From assembly GCF_002885975.1 (NCBI RefSeq), contig NZ_POSP01000003.1:2852001-2916000 (forward strand): a stretch of 64,000 nucleotides of DNA. Direction: 5' to 3'. Within the stretch, counting starts at the first letter, position 1; each line of letters starts with the position of its first letter. Under the pieces are notes generated by a model. It did no database searches, was not told the origin of the DNA, and saw only the letters and a list, made by a program, of their open reading frames with translations. Below, one piece after another: positions 16,968 to 31,344 of the stretch. The translations under genes were made by a program, and so were the position numbers. Source of the stretch: Paucibacter aquatile (lineage in GTDB: Bacteria; Pseudomonadota; Gammaproteobacteria; Burkholderiales; Burkholderiaceae_C).

Positions 16968-17918
16968 TCAGTCCGCCGCCAGCCCCTGCGCCAGATGCTC
17001 CACCAGCGCCCGCACCCGCTGCGGCAGAAAGCGCTGGCTGGGCATGAGGGCGTGCAGGGGCAGGTGGTCACCCTGCCAGTCGGGGAAGAGGTCGACCAGC
17101 TCACCGCGGGCCAGGCTCAGGCGCACATCGAGGGCGCTCTTGTAGATCACGCCCAGGCCCTGGATCGCCCAGAGATGGGCGATGGATGCGTCATCGCAGC
17201 TGCGCGGGCCCTGCACCGCCACCACCAGGGGCGTGGCGGCCTCCTGCCCGCGCGGACGAAAGCGCCAGCTACGCTCCAGCCGGTTGCGGATCTTGAAGCT
17301 CAGGCAGGCGTGCTGGCTCAGCTCGCTCGGATGGCGGGGCCGGCCATGGCGCTCCAAATAGGCCGGGCTGGCCACGGCCATGCGGTGGGCCGAGGCCAGG
17401 CGGCGCGCCACCAGGCCCGAGTCGGGCAGCTGGCCGTAGCGCAGGGCCAGATCGACCTCGTCCTTGAGCAGGTCCAGCACGGAATCGCTGACGCTCAGCT
17501 GCAGCTCCACCGCCGGATGGCGTGCCAGAAACTCGTCGAACAAGGGCAGCAGCAGCTGGCGGGTCAGATCGCTGGGCGCCGAGACGCGGATGCGGCCGCG
17601 CAGGCGCGGGGTGTCGGCGCCCGCGGCACGGCTGCCGGCGGCGGCCACCGGGTCGGCCTCCAGCGCCAGCGCCAGGCCCTCGTCCAGCAGCTCCAGCGCA
17701 CGCTGGCCATGCTCGCGCAACTGCTCGCCGGCCTGAGTCAGGCGCAGGGCCCGCGTGCTGCGCTCCACCAGACGCAGACCCAGGCGGGCCTCCAGCTTCT
17801 TGAGCATGGCGCTGGCCGCCGCCGGCGTGATGTCCATGACCTTGGAGGCCGCCGTCAGGCTGCCGCCCCGGGCACATTCCAGCAGCAGGCGCAGCTCGTC
17901 GGTATTTTCAATTTTCAT
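16968..17918 (-). CDS. LysR-family transcriptional regulator
   Basis: A 316-residue regulator with an N-terminal HTH (LLECARGGSLTAASKVMDIT, then PAAASAMLKKLEARLG) and a C-terminal effector-binding domain (RGRIRVSAPSDLTRQLLLP). It is divergent from the zinc-type alcohol dehydrogenase/quinone oxidoreductase at 18018, a very common LysR-target arrangement. A symmetrical repeat in the shared promoter (17941-17959) is the likely operator. The ATG at 17918 gives the usual MKIENTDELRLLLE start. Confidence 0.9.
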   Translation of the reverse strand: MKIENTDELRLLLECARGGSLTAASKVMDITPAAASAMLKKLEARLGLRLVERSTRALRLTQAGEQLREHGQRALELLDEGLALALEADPVAAAGSRAAGADTPRLRGRIRVSAPSDLTRQLLLPLFDEFLARHPAVELQLSVSDSVLDLLKDEVDLALRYGQLPDSGLVARRLASAHRMAVASPAYLERHGRPRHPSELSQHACLSFKIRNRLERSWRFRPRGQEAATPLVVAVQGPRSCDDASIAHLWAIQGLGVIYKSALDVRLSLARGELVDLFPDWQGDHLPLHALMPSQRFLPQRVRALVEHLAQGLAAD

Positions 17919-17940
17919 TTGAAACAGTCGCTTCGATTCA

Positions 17941-17959
17941 TGGCTTTTTCAGAAAGCCA
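17941..17959. promoter_or_regulatory. Candidate LysR operator between divergent genes
   Basis: TGGCTTT-TTCAG-AAAGCCA is a perfect 7-bp inverted repeat in the 99-base divergent promoter of the LysR gene (start 17918) and the oxidoreductase (start 18018). LysR regulators bind interrupted palindromes of this size. It lies 23 bases from the regulator start, fitting autorepression as well as activation of the target. Confidence 0.5.
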
Positions 17960-18017
17960 ATCAGGCGGAGGATAGCGTCCATCGCCGGGATGGTCCCGGC
18001 CTCACCGGAGTCATCCC

Positions 18018-19055
18018 ATGAAAGCTGTTGGCTATTTCCAGAACCTGCCCCTCTCGGCCCCCGAGTCCTTGCTGGACCTGGAGCTGCCCCGCCCCACACC
18101 CGGGCCGCGCGACCTGCTGGTCGAGGTGAGCGCCATCGCCGTCAACCCGGTCGATGTGAAAGTTCGCCTGAGCCGGCCGGCCGCCGAGGCGCAGACGCCG
18201 GTGCTGCTGGGATGGGATGCGGTGGGCATCGTCCGCGAGGTCGGAACCGAGGTGCAGGGCTTCCAGCCGGGCGACCGGGTCTGGTACGCCGGCGAGATCA
18301 ACCGGCCGGGCAGCTATGCCCAGTTCCAGGCCGTGGACCACCGCCTGGCTGCGCGGGCACCGGCCTCGCTCAGCGACGCCGAGGCGGCCGCCCTGCCGCT
18401 GACCGCCATCACCGCCTGGGAGCTGCTGTTCGACCGCCTGCAGGTGCAACACCAGCCCGAGCGCTCGGTCAGCCTGCTGGTCACCGCAGCCAATGGCGGG
18501 GTGGGTTCCATCCTCTTGCAACTGGCCCGCCAACTGCCCCACCTGACCCTGATCGCCAGCACCAGCCGGCCCGAAACCGCCGCCCGCCTGCAAGCCCTGG
18601 GCGCCCACCATGTGGTGGACCACCGCCAGCCTCTGGCGCCACAGCTGAAGCAGCTGGTGAGCCAGCACCAACTTCCTCCGATCCGCTACGCCGCCAGCCT
18701 GAGCCACACCGGCCAGCATTTCGCCGACCTGGTCGAGGCGCTGGAGGTGCAGGGCCGGCTGGGCCTGATCGACGATTTCCCGCCCGAGGCCATCAATGTG
18801 ATGGCGCTCAAGGGCAAGGCCCTGTCCCTGCACTGGGAGCTGATGTTCGCCCGCGCCCTGCACGCCAGCCATGATGTGGCCGAGGTCGGCGCCCTGCTGG
18901 CCGAGGTGGCGCGGCGGGTGGACACCGGCGCGCTGCGCAGCACCCTGTCCGAAGTGCTCGGCCCGATCTCGGCCGCCACGCTCAAGCAGGCCCACCAGCG
19001 CCTGGAAGGCCAGCACACCGAGGGCAAGCTGGTGTTGGAAGGCTGGCCGGGCTGA
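18018..19055 (+). CDS. Zinc-binding-dehydrogenase-family NADPH:quinone oxidoreductase
   Basis: A 345-residue MDR-superfamily protein. The N-terminal GroES-like fold has AIAVNPVDVKVR and GWDAVGIVREVG. The Rossmann fold has the cofactor motif TAANGGVGSILLQLARQL, followed by LIASTSRPETAARLQALGAHHV. Catalytic and structural zinc Cys clusters are absent, as in quinone oxidoreductases such as Zta1 and the ZADH family. The expected activity is reduction of quinones or reactive enones. A CGGAG lies about 8 bases before the ATG. It is divergent from the LysR gene at 16968 and is followed by a strong terminator. Confidence 0.9.
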   Translation: MKAVGYFQNLPLSAPESLLDLELPRPTPGPRDLLVEVSAIAVNPVDVKVRLSRPAAEAQTPVLLGWDAVGIVREVGTEVQGFQPGDRVWYAGEINRPGSYAQFQAVDHRLAARAPASLSDAEAAALPLTAITAWELLFDRLQVQHQPERSVSLLVTAANGGVGSILLQLARQLPHLTLIASTSRPETAARLQALGAHHVVDHRQPLAPQLKQLVSQHQLPPIRYAASLSHTGQHFADLVEALEVQGRLGLIDDFPPEAINVMALKGKALSLHWELMFARALHASHDVAEVGALLAEVARRVDTGALRSTLSEVLGPISAATLKQAHQRLEGQHTEGKLVLEGWPG

Positions 19056-19083
19056 AACCCCGGAGGCCATGGGCCGGCATGAA

Positions 19084-19111
19084 AAAAGGCGGGCCTTGCG
19101 GCCCGCCTTTT
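19084..19111. terminator. Strong bidirectional intrinsic terminator
   Basis: AAAAGGCGGGCC, loop TTGC, GGCCCGCCTTTT forms a perfect 12-bp stem with a T-rich tail on the plus strand and an A-rich front that acts as the T-tract for the minus strand. It separates the oxidoreductase (plus) from the metalloprotease (minus) and can stop both. Confidence 0.9.
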
Positions 19112-19159
19112 CTTCTTCATTCACGCCCACCAGCAGGTGGACGGATCAAGCCCGATCGC

Positions 19160-21781
19160 TCAGGGTGCCAGCTGCGGCCAGCAGGCCTCGCTGTGCTGGT
19201 GGCCGAAGCGGCCTTCTTCGTCCAGGCCCGGGCGGGCCACCGGCAGGGCGGCTGCGCTGGCCGTGGCGGCAGAAGCGCGCGGGTCCAGGGCCTTGCCGGC
19301 CAGATCGGCCAGCTCGTCCAAGTGGGCCTTGATCACGCGGTCCCCGGCCGAAGCGGCCTTGGCGCTGAACAGCGACTTCAGGCCTTTGAGCTCGGCGCGC
19401 ACCGCCGGGCGGCCTTCTTCCGCACCGGAGGCACCGGGCGCCGCCAGGCGCTCGGCCAGCAGCTCGACGTAGGCGCGCTGAAGATTGCGGCGCGGCACGC
19501 TGACCTTGGCGGCGCCGGCATTCAGCTCGCTGAAGACACCGCTGCGCAGATCCGCGAGCAGCTCGTCCAGGCGGTAAGCCTTGCCCTCGGGCGCGGCGGC
19601 TTCCTGGGCCAGCAATCGGGCGCTGCGGCTGCGATCCAGCAGGGCACGCAAGGTGTTGCGCTGAGCGCTCAGCAGCATGTTCGCGGGTTCCGAGGGCTTG
19701 ACGCGCTCCAGGATGGCGGGCTCGAACAACCAGCTCGGGGTCTTGAACAGCTGCTCGTTCAGGAAAGCCACGGCCTGGGCCTGCTTGGCCTTGGGGGCCG
19801 GGCTGTGGACGGCGCCGGCCTGGCCGCCATGCTTGTTGTGATAGTTGTAGCCGCCGACGATGGCGGTCACATGGCCGAGCTCACGGCCCCACTGTCCCCA
19901 GCTGGCGCGGTACAGGTCTTCCAGGTTCTTGTCGCTGTCGCCATCCTTGAGCGCGAACTTGGGCAGCTGCTTGACGATGCGCTGCAGGTTCTTGATGCCC
20001 AGGCCGGTGGAGTACACGGCATCGGCGTCGCCCACGGCTTCGGTGGTATCACCGTACTCGCCTTCGCCCTTGGGCGAGGTGAAGCGCAGCCAGGGCTTGC
20101 TGTCCTGCTCGCGGATCCAGCTGTCCAGCACCGGTTTCTCGGCCGCCGCGGTCTTGGCCTCGGGAATGGGCGCATAGCCCCATTTGGTGGCGAAGATGTC
20201 GTAGGGGCCGATCTTGGGGATCAGCAGAGCCGGGTCGATCTTGTCCTCGGGCTGCACCACATAGTTGATGCGGCTGTAGTCCATCAAGGTGGGCACATGG
20301 CCCATTTCCTTGAGCCATTTGGCATCGCGCAGCTTGTCGACCGGGTAGGTCGAGCTGGCCTTCATATTGTGCGGAAAGCCCAGCGAGTGGCCGACTTCGT
20401 GCGTCACCACATAGCCGACCAGCTCGCCCATCAGATCGTCGGGCAGCGGCAGCTGCTGGGCGCGCGGATCGACAGCACCGGCTTGGGTGATGTACCAGTC
20501 GCGCTGCAGCTGCATGATGTTGTGATACATCACGATGTTGGCGTTCAGGATCTCGCCGCTGCGCGGGTCGCTGAGGTGGGGACCGTAGGCATTGGCAATC
20601 GGGCTCGGCACCCAGCGGATGATGCTGTAGCGCACATCGGCGGGGTCGAATTCGGGGTCTTCTTCCTTGCTCGGGAAGGTGCGCGCCTGCACCGCGTTCT
20701 TGAAGCCGGCGGCCTCAAACGCCACATTCCAGGCCTCGATGCCCTTCTTCACATAGGGCACCAGATTGCTCGGGGTGGAGCTGTCGATGTACCAGACGAT
20801 GGGCTTGACCGGCTCGCTCAGGGCGGCACTCGGGTCCTTCTTCTCGAGGCGCCAGCGGGTGATCAGGCGCTCGCGCTTGCTCTCTTGCGCATCGCTGCCA
20901 AAGTCAACACGGGCGATGCTGAAAAAGCCCACGCGGTCGTCCATGATGCGCGGCTGCATCGGCACTTCAGGCAGCCGCACCAGGTTGTAGGCCACATTGA
21001 CGCTGGCGAACTTGGGCGGCTGCGGCGGCAGCTGGAAGCCCGGCGGCAGGCCCGGGGGCAGAGTGACCGGGGTGGGCGTCACGCCGTAGGTGTGCACCGC
21101 GTCAATGCGCAAGCTGCCGGCAAAGGCCTTGGTGCTGTCGATATAACTGCGGCTCGGGTCCACCGAGTTGCCGCGCACGATGCCACGGGCCGAGAAATCA
21201 CCGACCTCACTGTTGAACAGACGGGTGACCTCGATCACCGGCGCGCCGCTCTTGGCAAAAGCCTCGACCGGGAAGCTCAGCACGATGGTGTCACGCTGCG
21301 AGGCGTCCACCGAAGGTGCAATCGGCCGGCTCGGGTCGGCCACGAAGGCATGCGACATCACCTGCAGATAGACCCGGTTTCCTTGCAGGGTGAAACGCAC
21401 CACCTCGGTGTTCAGCTCCTTGCCGACATGGTCCACATTGGCCGGCACCGCGGTGGCCGTGGCCACCATCAGCAGGGGCTTGGACAGCAGGGCTTTGGGA
21501 ATCTCGAAATAGGTCTTGCCCTTGAGGCTGTGGATGTTGAACAGGCCGGTCTGGCTCTTGGCCTCGGCCGTGATGACCTTGTCAAAGGGCTTGGGTTCGC
21601 TGGCGTCGGGCGCAGCCGGTGGGGTGGCCGGACGGGCAGCCGAGGCTGCGGGCGCGGCCGCGCCGGCCGGGGCCTCGGGCGCTTGCTTGGGGTCGGCGGC
21701 CAGAGCCGGCAGGGCGGCGATGGCCAGGGCAATCGCGGAGGCAGTGGCAGTGGCCACGGGGCCAGGGAATTTCAAGGACAT
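19160..21781 (-). CDS. Secreted zinc-dependent metalloprotease (DUF5117/DUF5118 type)
   Basis: An 873-residue exported protein. The first 28 residues are a signal peptide (hydrophobic AIALAIAALPALAA, probable cut after ALA), then a Pro/Ala-rich linker. The central catalytic motif HEVGHSLGFPH (His461, Glu462, His465, His471) is the metzincin HExxHxxGxxH zinc site. A downstream PTLMDYSRINYV supplies the Met-turn. The N-terminal DUF5117-like and C-terminal DUF4953-like parts match a family of large bacterial zinc-dependent metalloproteases. An AAGGAAAC Shine-Dalgarno precedes the ATG. The gene ends against the strong terminator at 19084. It is divergent from the MacA-like gene, with a 267-base spacer holding no obvious gene. 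Confidence 0.88.
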   Translation of the reverse strand: MSLKFPGPVATATASAIALAIAALPALAADPKQAPEAPAGAAAPAASAARPATPPAAPDASEPKPFDKVITAEAKSQTGLFNIHSLKGKTYFEIPKALLSKPLLMVATATAVPANVDHVGKELNTEVVRFTLQGNRVYLQVMSHAFVADPSRPIAPSVDASQRDTIVLSFPVEAFAKSGAPVIEVTRLFNSEVGDFSARGIVRGNSVDPSRSYIDSTKAFAGSLRIDAVHTYGVTPTPVTLPPGLPPGFQLPPQPPKFASVNVAYNLVRLPEVPMQPRIMDDRVGFFSIARVDFGSDAQESKRERLITRWRLEKKDPSAALSEPVKPIVWYIDSSTPSNLVPYVKKGIEAWNVAFEAAGFKNAVQARTFPSKEEDPEFDPADVRYSIIRWVPSPIANAYGPHLSDPRSGEILNANIVMYHNIMQLQRDWYITQAGAVDPRAQQLPLPDDLMGELVGYVVTHEVGHSLGFPHNMKASSTYPVDKLRDAKWLKEMGHVPTLMDYSRINYVVQPEDKIDPALLIPKIGPYDIFATKWGYAPIPEAKTAAAEKPVLDSWIREQDSKPWLRFTSPKGEGEYGDTTEAVGDADAVYSTGLGIKNLQRIVKQLPKFALKDGDSDKNLEDLYRASWGQWGRELGHVTAIVGGYNYHNKHGGQAGAVHSPAPKAKQAQAVAFLNEQLFKTPSWLFEPAILERVKPSEPANMLLSAQRNTLRALLDRSRSARLLAQEAAAPEGKAYRLDELLADLRSGVFSELNAGAAKVSVPRRNLQRAYVELLAERLAAPGASGAEEGRPAVRAELKGLKSLFSAKAASAGDRVIKAHLDELADLAGKALDPRASAATASAAALPVARPGLDEEGRFGHQHSEACWPQLAP

Positions 21782-22048
21782 GGATGGTTTCCTTTGCGGG
21801 GGCGGTGGCCCCGGGTCTGTTCAGGGCCCCGGCGACGTGCCTGCCAGTGGCGGCGCGCACAGACAAACAGGGTGACTCCCGATCTCGAAATTGTGTCGTG
21901 CGGGCGCGCGCGCGTCGGAAGTCATCGCCCCGGGGAATACCCGGGGGGCAGCCGGCGCCCCCGCCATTGATGCAGCCCATCTGTCGATTGATCGCAAAAA
22001 TCGCTGCGCATGCTTCCCCGCCCTGGCCTTCGCGGTTAGAAAGCCGCC

Positions 22049-23286
22049 ATGGCACTTTCCACCTCGCTCAAAAAACTCTTCGCCCGGCGCAGCGTCGTCG
22101 CCCTCGTGGTCCTCGGTCTGGCCGGCGCCGGCTGGGTGGCCTTCAACCGCGGAGAGCACAAGCCGCCGCCGGAGCGCTTCCGCAGCACCGCCATCGACGA
22201 GGGCGCCATCACCCAAGTCGTGATGGCCAACGGCAATCTGCAGCCGGTGACCACGGTGGTGGTCGGCGCAGCGGTCAGCGGCACGGTAGCCGAGCGCCTG
22301 GTCGATTTCAACGACACGGTCAAGAAGGGTCAGGTCTTGCTGCGCATCGACCCGGCCAATTTCCAGGCCCGGGTGCGCCAGGCCAAGGCGCAGCTGGCCT
22401 CGGCCGAGGCCCAGGTGGCGTTTGCACGCGGCAATCTGGAGCGCAACGAGGCGCTCAAGGCCCAGGGCTATATCGCCGCGCCGCAGCGCGACCAGAGCCT
22501 GCGCGAGCTGGAGGTGGCGCGCGGCAACCTGGGCATCGCCCGTGCCCAGCTTGATGCGGCCGAGACCGACCTCGGCAACACCGTGATCCGCGCCCCGGTG
22601 GACGGGGTGGTGATCAAGCGAAGCGTCGATGTCGGCCAGACCGTGGCCGCCAGCTTCCAGACGCCCGAGCTCTTCCTGATCGCCAAGGACTTGCGCGAGA
22701 TGGTCATTCAGACCAATGTCAGCGAGGCCGATGCCGGCCTGATCCAGACCGGCCAGGTGGTGCGCTTCGTGGTCGATGCCCACCCCAACCGCGAGTTCGA
22801 GGGCAAGGTCGAGCAGTTCCGCCTGAACGCCACCAACACCCAGGGCGTGGTCACCTACACCGTGATCGTGAACGTGCCCAACCCGGACGGCATCCTCAAG
22901 CCCGGCATGACGGCGCAGACCCGCATCGTGGTGGCCAGCAAAGGCAAAACCCTGCGCCTGCCCACGGCCGCCCTGCGCTTCAAGCCCGACGAAGACGACC
23001 TCAAGCCGCAGGGCAAGGCCGCCAAAGCTGCCGCATCCGCCGCGTCCGCCGCCTCAGCCCCCAAGAGCGAGGCCGCCCGCCCCGACGACGACGGCGTGCT
23101 CAGCAATCTGCGCGGCAACGCCCGTGTCTACAAGGTCTACACCGTGGACGCCGAGCAAAACCTCAAAGCGCACGAGATCACGGTCGGCATCTCCAACACC
23201 CGCTTCACCGAGCTGCTCAGCGGCGACCTGAAGCGCGGCGATGCCGTGGTCACCCGGCGCGCGTCCAAGGACAAGAAGGAGGAGCT

Positions 23287-23290
<4 letters not shown>
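22049..23290 (+). CDS. MacA-like periplasmic adaptor (HlyD/RND membrane-fusion family)
   Basis: A 413-residue membrane-fusion protein: one N-terminal membrane anchor (VVALVVLGLAGAGWVAF), a lipoyl-type beta-barrel start (VVVGAAVSGTVAERLVDFND), a coiled-coil hairpin of about 90 residues, the second lipoyl half (VIRAPVDGVVIKRSVDVGQ) and a beta-barrel domain. An Ala/Ser-rich insert (about residues 327-345) is unusual but lies in a loop. Its stop overlaps the GTG start of the ATPase gene by 4 bases, so the three genes form a translationally coupled MacAB-type efflux operon. Such pumps export macrolides, peptides or lipids through a TolC-like channel, which is not encoded nearby. Confidence 0.92.
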
Positions 23291-23999
<709 letters not shown>

Positions 24000-24003
<4 letters not shown>

Positions 24004-25217
24004 ACCCGATGCAGATTTTTCTCGAGGCCCTGCGTTCCCTGAACGCCAACCGCCTGCGCAGCGCCCTGACCATGCTGGGCGTGGTGATCGGCATTGCCTC
24101 GGTGCTGTTGATGCTCAGCGTCGGCGATGCCGTGCGCGCCTTCATCGACAAGGAGCTGGCCGTGCTGGGCAGCAACCAGCTGATCGTGCAGAACGGCACG
24201 CCGGTGGACGGCGGCGGCGTCAAGCGCCGCACCGGCGAGGTGCCGGCCCTGACGGTCGCCGACGCGCGCGCCCTGGCGGAGCTGCCCAGCCTCAAGGGCG
24301 CGGCGCCGGCGCTGCAGGGATTTTTCCAGGTGCAGTACGGCGAGAGCAACAGCAACCAGACGGTGCTGGGCACCACACCGGCCATGCTGGCCCTACGCAG
24401 CTGGCAGGTGGAGCAGGGCGTGCCGCTGGATGAACGCGATGTGCAGGCCGCCGCCCGGGTGGCGGTGATCGGCTCCAAGCTGGCGGCCGACCATTTCAGC
24501 AACCGCAACCCCCTGGGCCAAACCGTACGCCTGGACGGACAGCCCTTCACCGTCATCGGCGTGCTGGGCGGCAGCGGCCGCACCCTGGACGGCACCGAGC
24601 TTGGCGAGCTGATCCTGGTGCCCATCAGCGCCATGCCCATGCGCTTGCAGCGCCCGGGCAGCGTGCACTACATCAGCGTGCAGTCCCACAGCGCCGCCGG
24701 CCTGGCCGAGGCCCAGCTCGATGTGGAAGAACTGCTGCGCGACCGCCACCGCATCACCGGCGACAAGCCCGACGACTTCGCCGTCACCAACCTGGCCAGC
24801 ATCGCCAAATCAGGCGCGGCCATTGCCGGCGGCCTGTCCATCGGCCTGGGCCTGATCGGCGCGGTCTCGCTGCTGGTGGGCGGCATCGGCATCATGAACA
24901 TCATGCTGGTCAGCGTGTCCGAGCGGGTGCGTGAGATCGGCATCCGCATGGCCATCGGCGCCAAGCCGCGCGATGTGCTCTGGCAATTCCTCGGTGAAGC
25001 CGTGGTGCTGTGCCTGCTGGGCGGCCTGATCGGCCTGAGCATCGCCGCCCTGGGCGCCTGGGGCGTCAATGCCAACACCTCGTTCGCCATGAGCCTGGCG
25101 CCCAAGCACATCATGGTGGCGATCGGTTTTGCCAGCGGCGTGGGCCTGTTCTTCGGCTACTACCCGGCGCGGCGCGCTTCACGCCTGCTGCCGATCGAGT
25201 GCTTGCGGCAGGATTGA
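24000..25217 (+). CDS. MacB-type ABC transporter permease (MacB_PCD + FtsX)
   Basis: A 405-residue inner-membrane protein. An N-terminal membrane helix (LTMLGVVIGIASVLLMLSVG) leads into a large periplasmic MacB_PCD domain (about 50-270). Three C-terminal FtsX helices follow, with the conserved GGIGIMNIMLVSVSERVREI and GIRMAIGAKPRDVLWQFLGE. It is third in the operon after the adaptor and ATPase. It transmits ATPase movement to the periplasm (mechanotransmission) instead of forming a classical channel. The substrate is unknown. Confidence 0.93.
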
Positions 25218-25232
25218 GCCTGAGGCTGAAGC

Positions 25233-26102
25233 TCAGGGGCGATAGACGCCGCCCCGGCCGCCCATCTGCGAGCGATTCAGCTGACGCGCTTGGGCGCGCC
25301 AGTAGCCCAGACCGGCGCGCAGGATCAAGAGACTGAGCACCAGGCCAATGGCCCAGGGCGTGATCTCTTCGATCATGCGCTTGATCATCACCGAGATCAG
25401 GATGTCGTCTCGCTCCAGCTCCGCCGCTGAGCGCGGGCGGTAGCTGGAGTTGGCGGCCCCGCCGCCATACCCCGTGGCACCACCGGGCCCGTCCACCCGC
25501 TCGCGGGCGCTGCGGCGCTGTGCCAGCTCTTCTTCACTGGGGGTTTCGAAAAGAAAGCCGTCGCGAAACTTGTTGACCCCGGCATTGGCATCGCGCCACA
25601 GCTCTTTCAGGTCCTTGAACTCGTGGGTGTCATGCAGCTCGCGCAAGGCCTCGCCAAACAGGCCGTCATCGACCGCCATGGGGCGATTCACGGCGGGCGC
25701 AGCCCTGGCGCCCCCTTGTGCATCGGGTCGGGCCGAGCCGCGCGCCTCGGCGGCACTGGACGGGCGCGGCTTGCTGGCGTTCTGCTCCTCGGCTCGGGCA
25801 TCGTCGGCCGCGTTGCCACTCGGGTTCCATTCCGCGCCGCCGCCGGCGGCGCTGAGGCCGAACTCGGTCTTGGGCAACCAGGTTCGGGCGTTCTCGCCCA
25901 CCCCCATGCCCAGACCCGTTCCGGGAACCAAGCCCGTTTGCGGCGCCTGCAGCAGCTTGCTCATATCCAACGGCGCCAGAGCCGGGTTCACCACCGGGTC
26001 TGCGGAAGACACCCCCAGGGTGCAGGCAAGCAGCAGCCCGACCAGGGGTCGCGCGTGGACTGCGAGGGCATTTCTCTGCCGGCCCGAGCTGCTTGGCTTC
26101 AC
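25233..26102 (-). CDS. Exported single-pass membrane protein of unknown function
   Basis: A 289-residue protein I do not recognise. It starts with GTG at 26102, preceded by AGAGGAAG about 7 bases away. The N-terminus is a signal peptide (LVGLLLACTLGVSSA). A low-complexity Ala/Gly/Ser/Pro-rich middle follows (about 60-140), then a charged region (ALRELHDTHEFKDLKELWRD), and near the C-terminus one membrane helix (WAIGLVLSLLILRAGLGYW) with an Arg/Gly-rich tail. The layout suggests a protein facing the periplasm and anchored by its C-terminus. It ends 15 bases from the MacB-type permease stop (convergent). A link with the oxoprolinase upstream is unlikely. Confidence 0.7.
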   Translation of the reverse strand: MKPSSSGRQRNALAVHARPLVGLLLACTLGVSSADPVVNPALAPLDMSKLLQAPQTGLVPGTGLGMGVGENARTWLPKTEFGLSAAGGGAEWNPSGNAADDARAEEQNASKPRPSSAAEARGSARPDAQGGARAAPAVNRPMAVDDGLFGEALRELHDTHEFKDLKELWRDANAGVNKFRDGFLFETPSEEELAQRRSARERVDGPGGATGYGGGAANSSYRPRSAAELERDDILISVMIKRMIEEITPWAIGLVLSLLILRAGLGYWRAQARQLNRSQMGGRGGVYRP

Positions 26103-26182
26103 CGTGAACTTCCTCTACGCCTCTTGGCTACAAAACACCAGACCACAAATACGTGTTCGGTCTTGTTCACATTCTCTCTGGC

Positions 26183-29905
<3,723 letters not shown>

Positions 29906-30030
29906 GGGGCAGGCGTTTTCAGGCAGAAAGCGCGATTGGAACAGAGCAGCCCGGCAACGCGCGCCCGGCCGAAAGCGCGTGCGCGCCGAGGCGGCCTGAA
30001 AGCCGGTGAACCGGCGAGCCCGAAACCTGC

Positions 30031-30609
30031 TCAGGCCCTGACGAGAGCCTGGCGCAAGGTCTGATCCAGCAAATCACCGACCCGATCGAGCATGCGGCTG
30101 GGGTTGAAGCTCGGCGCGGCCGCCCGGGCATCACCCAGCAGCTGGTGAAAAGGCGGGGTGGCGCTGATGCCCACGCCAGGCGCACCAGCCGCGTCTTCCA
30201 CCCATTGCGCCGGCGTCGGTGAGGCGGGCCGTTCGCTCAGGTCGATCATGGTGCCGACCACGCGCACGGCTTCACCCTGCGCATCACGCTCCAGCACCAA
30301 ACCGCGCGAAAACATCTGGCGGTAGCCCGATCCATTGCTGCGCAAGCGGAAGCGCGCTTCGTAGCTGGGCTCGCTGCCATCCAGATGGGCGCGCAAGGCC
30401 GTCAGCATGGCCGCCTGGTCCTCGGGGTGGACCCGGCAGCGCCAGAAGGCGGTGTGGTCGGCCGAGCGGGCATAGGGGAAGCCCAGATGCTCTTTCCAGC
30501 GCGGCGAGTAGTGGACGGTGTCCTGGCGCGCGTCCAGGTCCCAGACACCGAACCAGCCTTGCTGGACGGCTCGCCGCCAACGTTCGACTTCCATGACTGT
30601 GGCCAACAT
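30031..30609 (-). CDS. Stand-alone PAS-domain protein
   Basis: A 192-residue soluble protein with one PAS fold of the PAS_3 type at about residues 10-130 (GWFGVWDLDARQDTVHYSPR, RVHPEDQAAMLTALRAHL, FRLRSNGSGYRQMFSRG) ending with DLSERPA, the usual PAS-to-effector link. No kinase, GGDEF or methyl-accepting output follows, only about 60 residues without a known domain. It may have lost its output or act by binding a partner. It is separated from the oxoprolinase by 125 bases and from ssb by a strong terminator. Confidence 0.75.
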   Translation of the reverse strand: MLATVMEVERWRRAVQQGWFGVWDLDARQDTVHYSPRWKEHLGFPYARSADHTAFWRCRVHPEDQAAMLTALRAHLDGSEPSYEARFRLRSNGSGYRQMFSRGLVLERDAQGEAVRVVGTMIDLSERPASPTPAQWVEDAAGAPGVGISATPPFHQLLGDARAAAPSFNPSRMLDRVGDLLDQTLRQALVRA

Positions 30610-30713
30610 AGCGACCCATCTTGGCGGCCGTGGCGGCCCGGGTCAAGGGTTGGACCCTGCGCCCGGCAGGTCAAGTGCCAAATCCACACGGCTTGGCGCG
30701 GCGCAGGCCAAGA

Positions 30714-30748
30714 AAAAGGCCCCGGCTCCCAAGGAGCCGAGGCCTTTT
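30714..30748. terminator. Bidirectional intrinsic terminator downstream of ssb
   Basis: AAAAGGCCCCGGCTCC, loop CAA, GGAGCCGAGGCCTTTT forms a long stem with one mismatch, flanked by A-rich and T-rich ends. It sits 27 bases after the ssb stop (minus strand) and has T-tracts in both directions, so it should end the ssb transcript. Confidence 0.88.
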
Positions 30749-30774
30749 AGACCATTCGCCGAAGCGGGCGTTCT

Positions 30775-31344
30775 TTAGAACGGGATGTCGTCATCCATAT
30801 CGTCAAAGCCGGTCGCCGGGCGCGGTGCCGGGGCGGGCGCCGGGCGGGCAGCTGCCGGAGGGCGTGCAGGCGGGCGGGCCGGAGCGCGCGGGGCCGGGGC
30901 GTCGCCGTAGTCGTCGCCACCGCCGTAGCCGCCAGCACCGCCGCCACCACCACGTGCTTCGCGGGCGCCGTAGCCACCACCACCGCCGCCACCACCTTCA
31001 TCACCGGAATCGCGGCCGCCGAGCAGCTGCATTTCATTGGCGATGATTTCGGTGGTGTAGACGTCCTTGCCTTCCTTGTCGGTCCACTTGCGGGTGCGCA
31101 GGCGGCCTTCGACGTAGAGCGGGCGGCCCTTCTTGCAGTACTGGCCGACGATCTCAGCCAGCTTGTCGTTGAACACCACACGGTGCCATTCGGTTTCTTC
31201 CTGCTTTTCGCCGGTCTCGCGGTTCTTCCAATTGCGCGTGGTGGCCAGGCTGATGGTGCAGAAGGCGACGCCGCTGGGGTTGTAGCGCAACTCGGGGTCG
31301 CGCCCCAGGTTGCCGATGAGAATGACTTTATTGACCGAGGCCAT
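30775..31344 (-). CDS. ssb: Single-stranded DNA-binding protein
   Basis: A 189-residue SSB. The OB-fold (residues 1-110) starts MASVNKVILIGNLGRDPE and has WHRVVFNDKLAEIVGQY and KGRPLYVEGRLRTRKW. A flexible Gly-rich then Pro/Ala-rich linker (about 115-180) leads to the acidic tip DDMDDDIPF, which docks RecQ, PriA, exonuclease I and other partners. It coats single-stranded DNA in replication and repair. The ATG at 31344 gives the invariant start; a much longer open frame upstream is not coding. It is divergent from the LytS-like kinase gene, and the 204-base spacer contains a GGGCGCC...GGCGCCC hairpin at 31467-31486. Confidence 0.97.
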   Translation of the reverse strand: MASVNKVILIGNLGRDPELRYNPSGVAFCTISLATTRNWKNRETGEKQEETEWHRVVFNDKLAEIVGQYCKKGRPLYVEGRLRTRKWTDKEGKDVYTTEIIANEMQLLGGRDSGDEGGGGGGGGYGAREARGGGGGAGGYGGGDDYGDAPAPRAPARPPARPPAAARPAPAPAPRPATGFDDMDDDIPF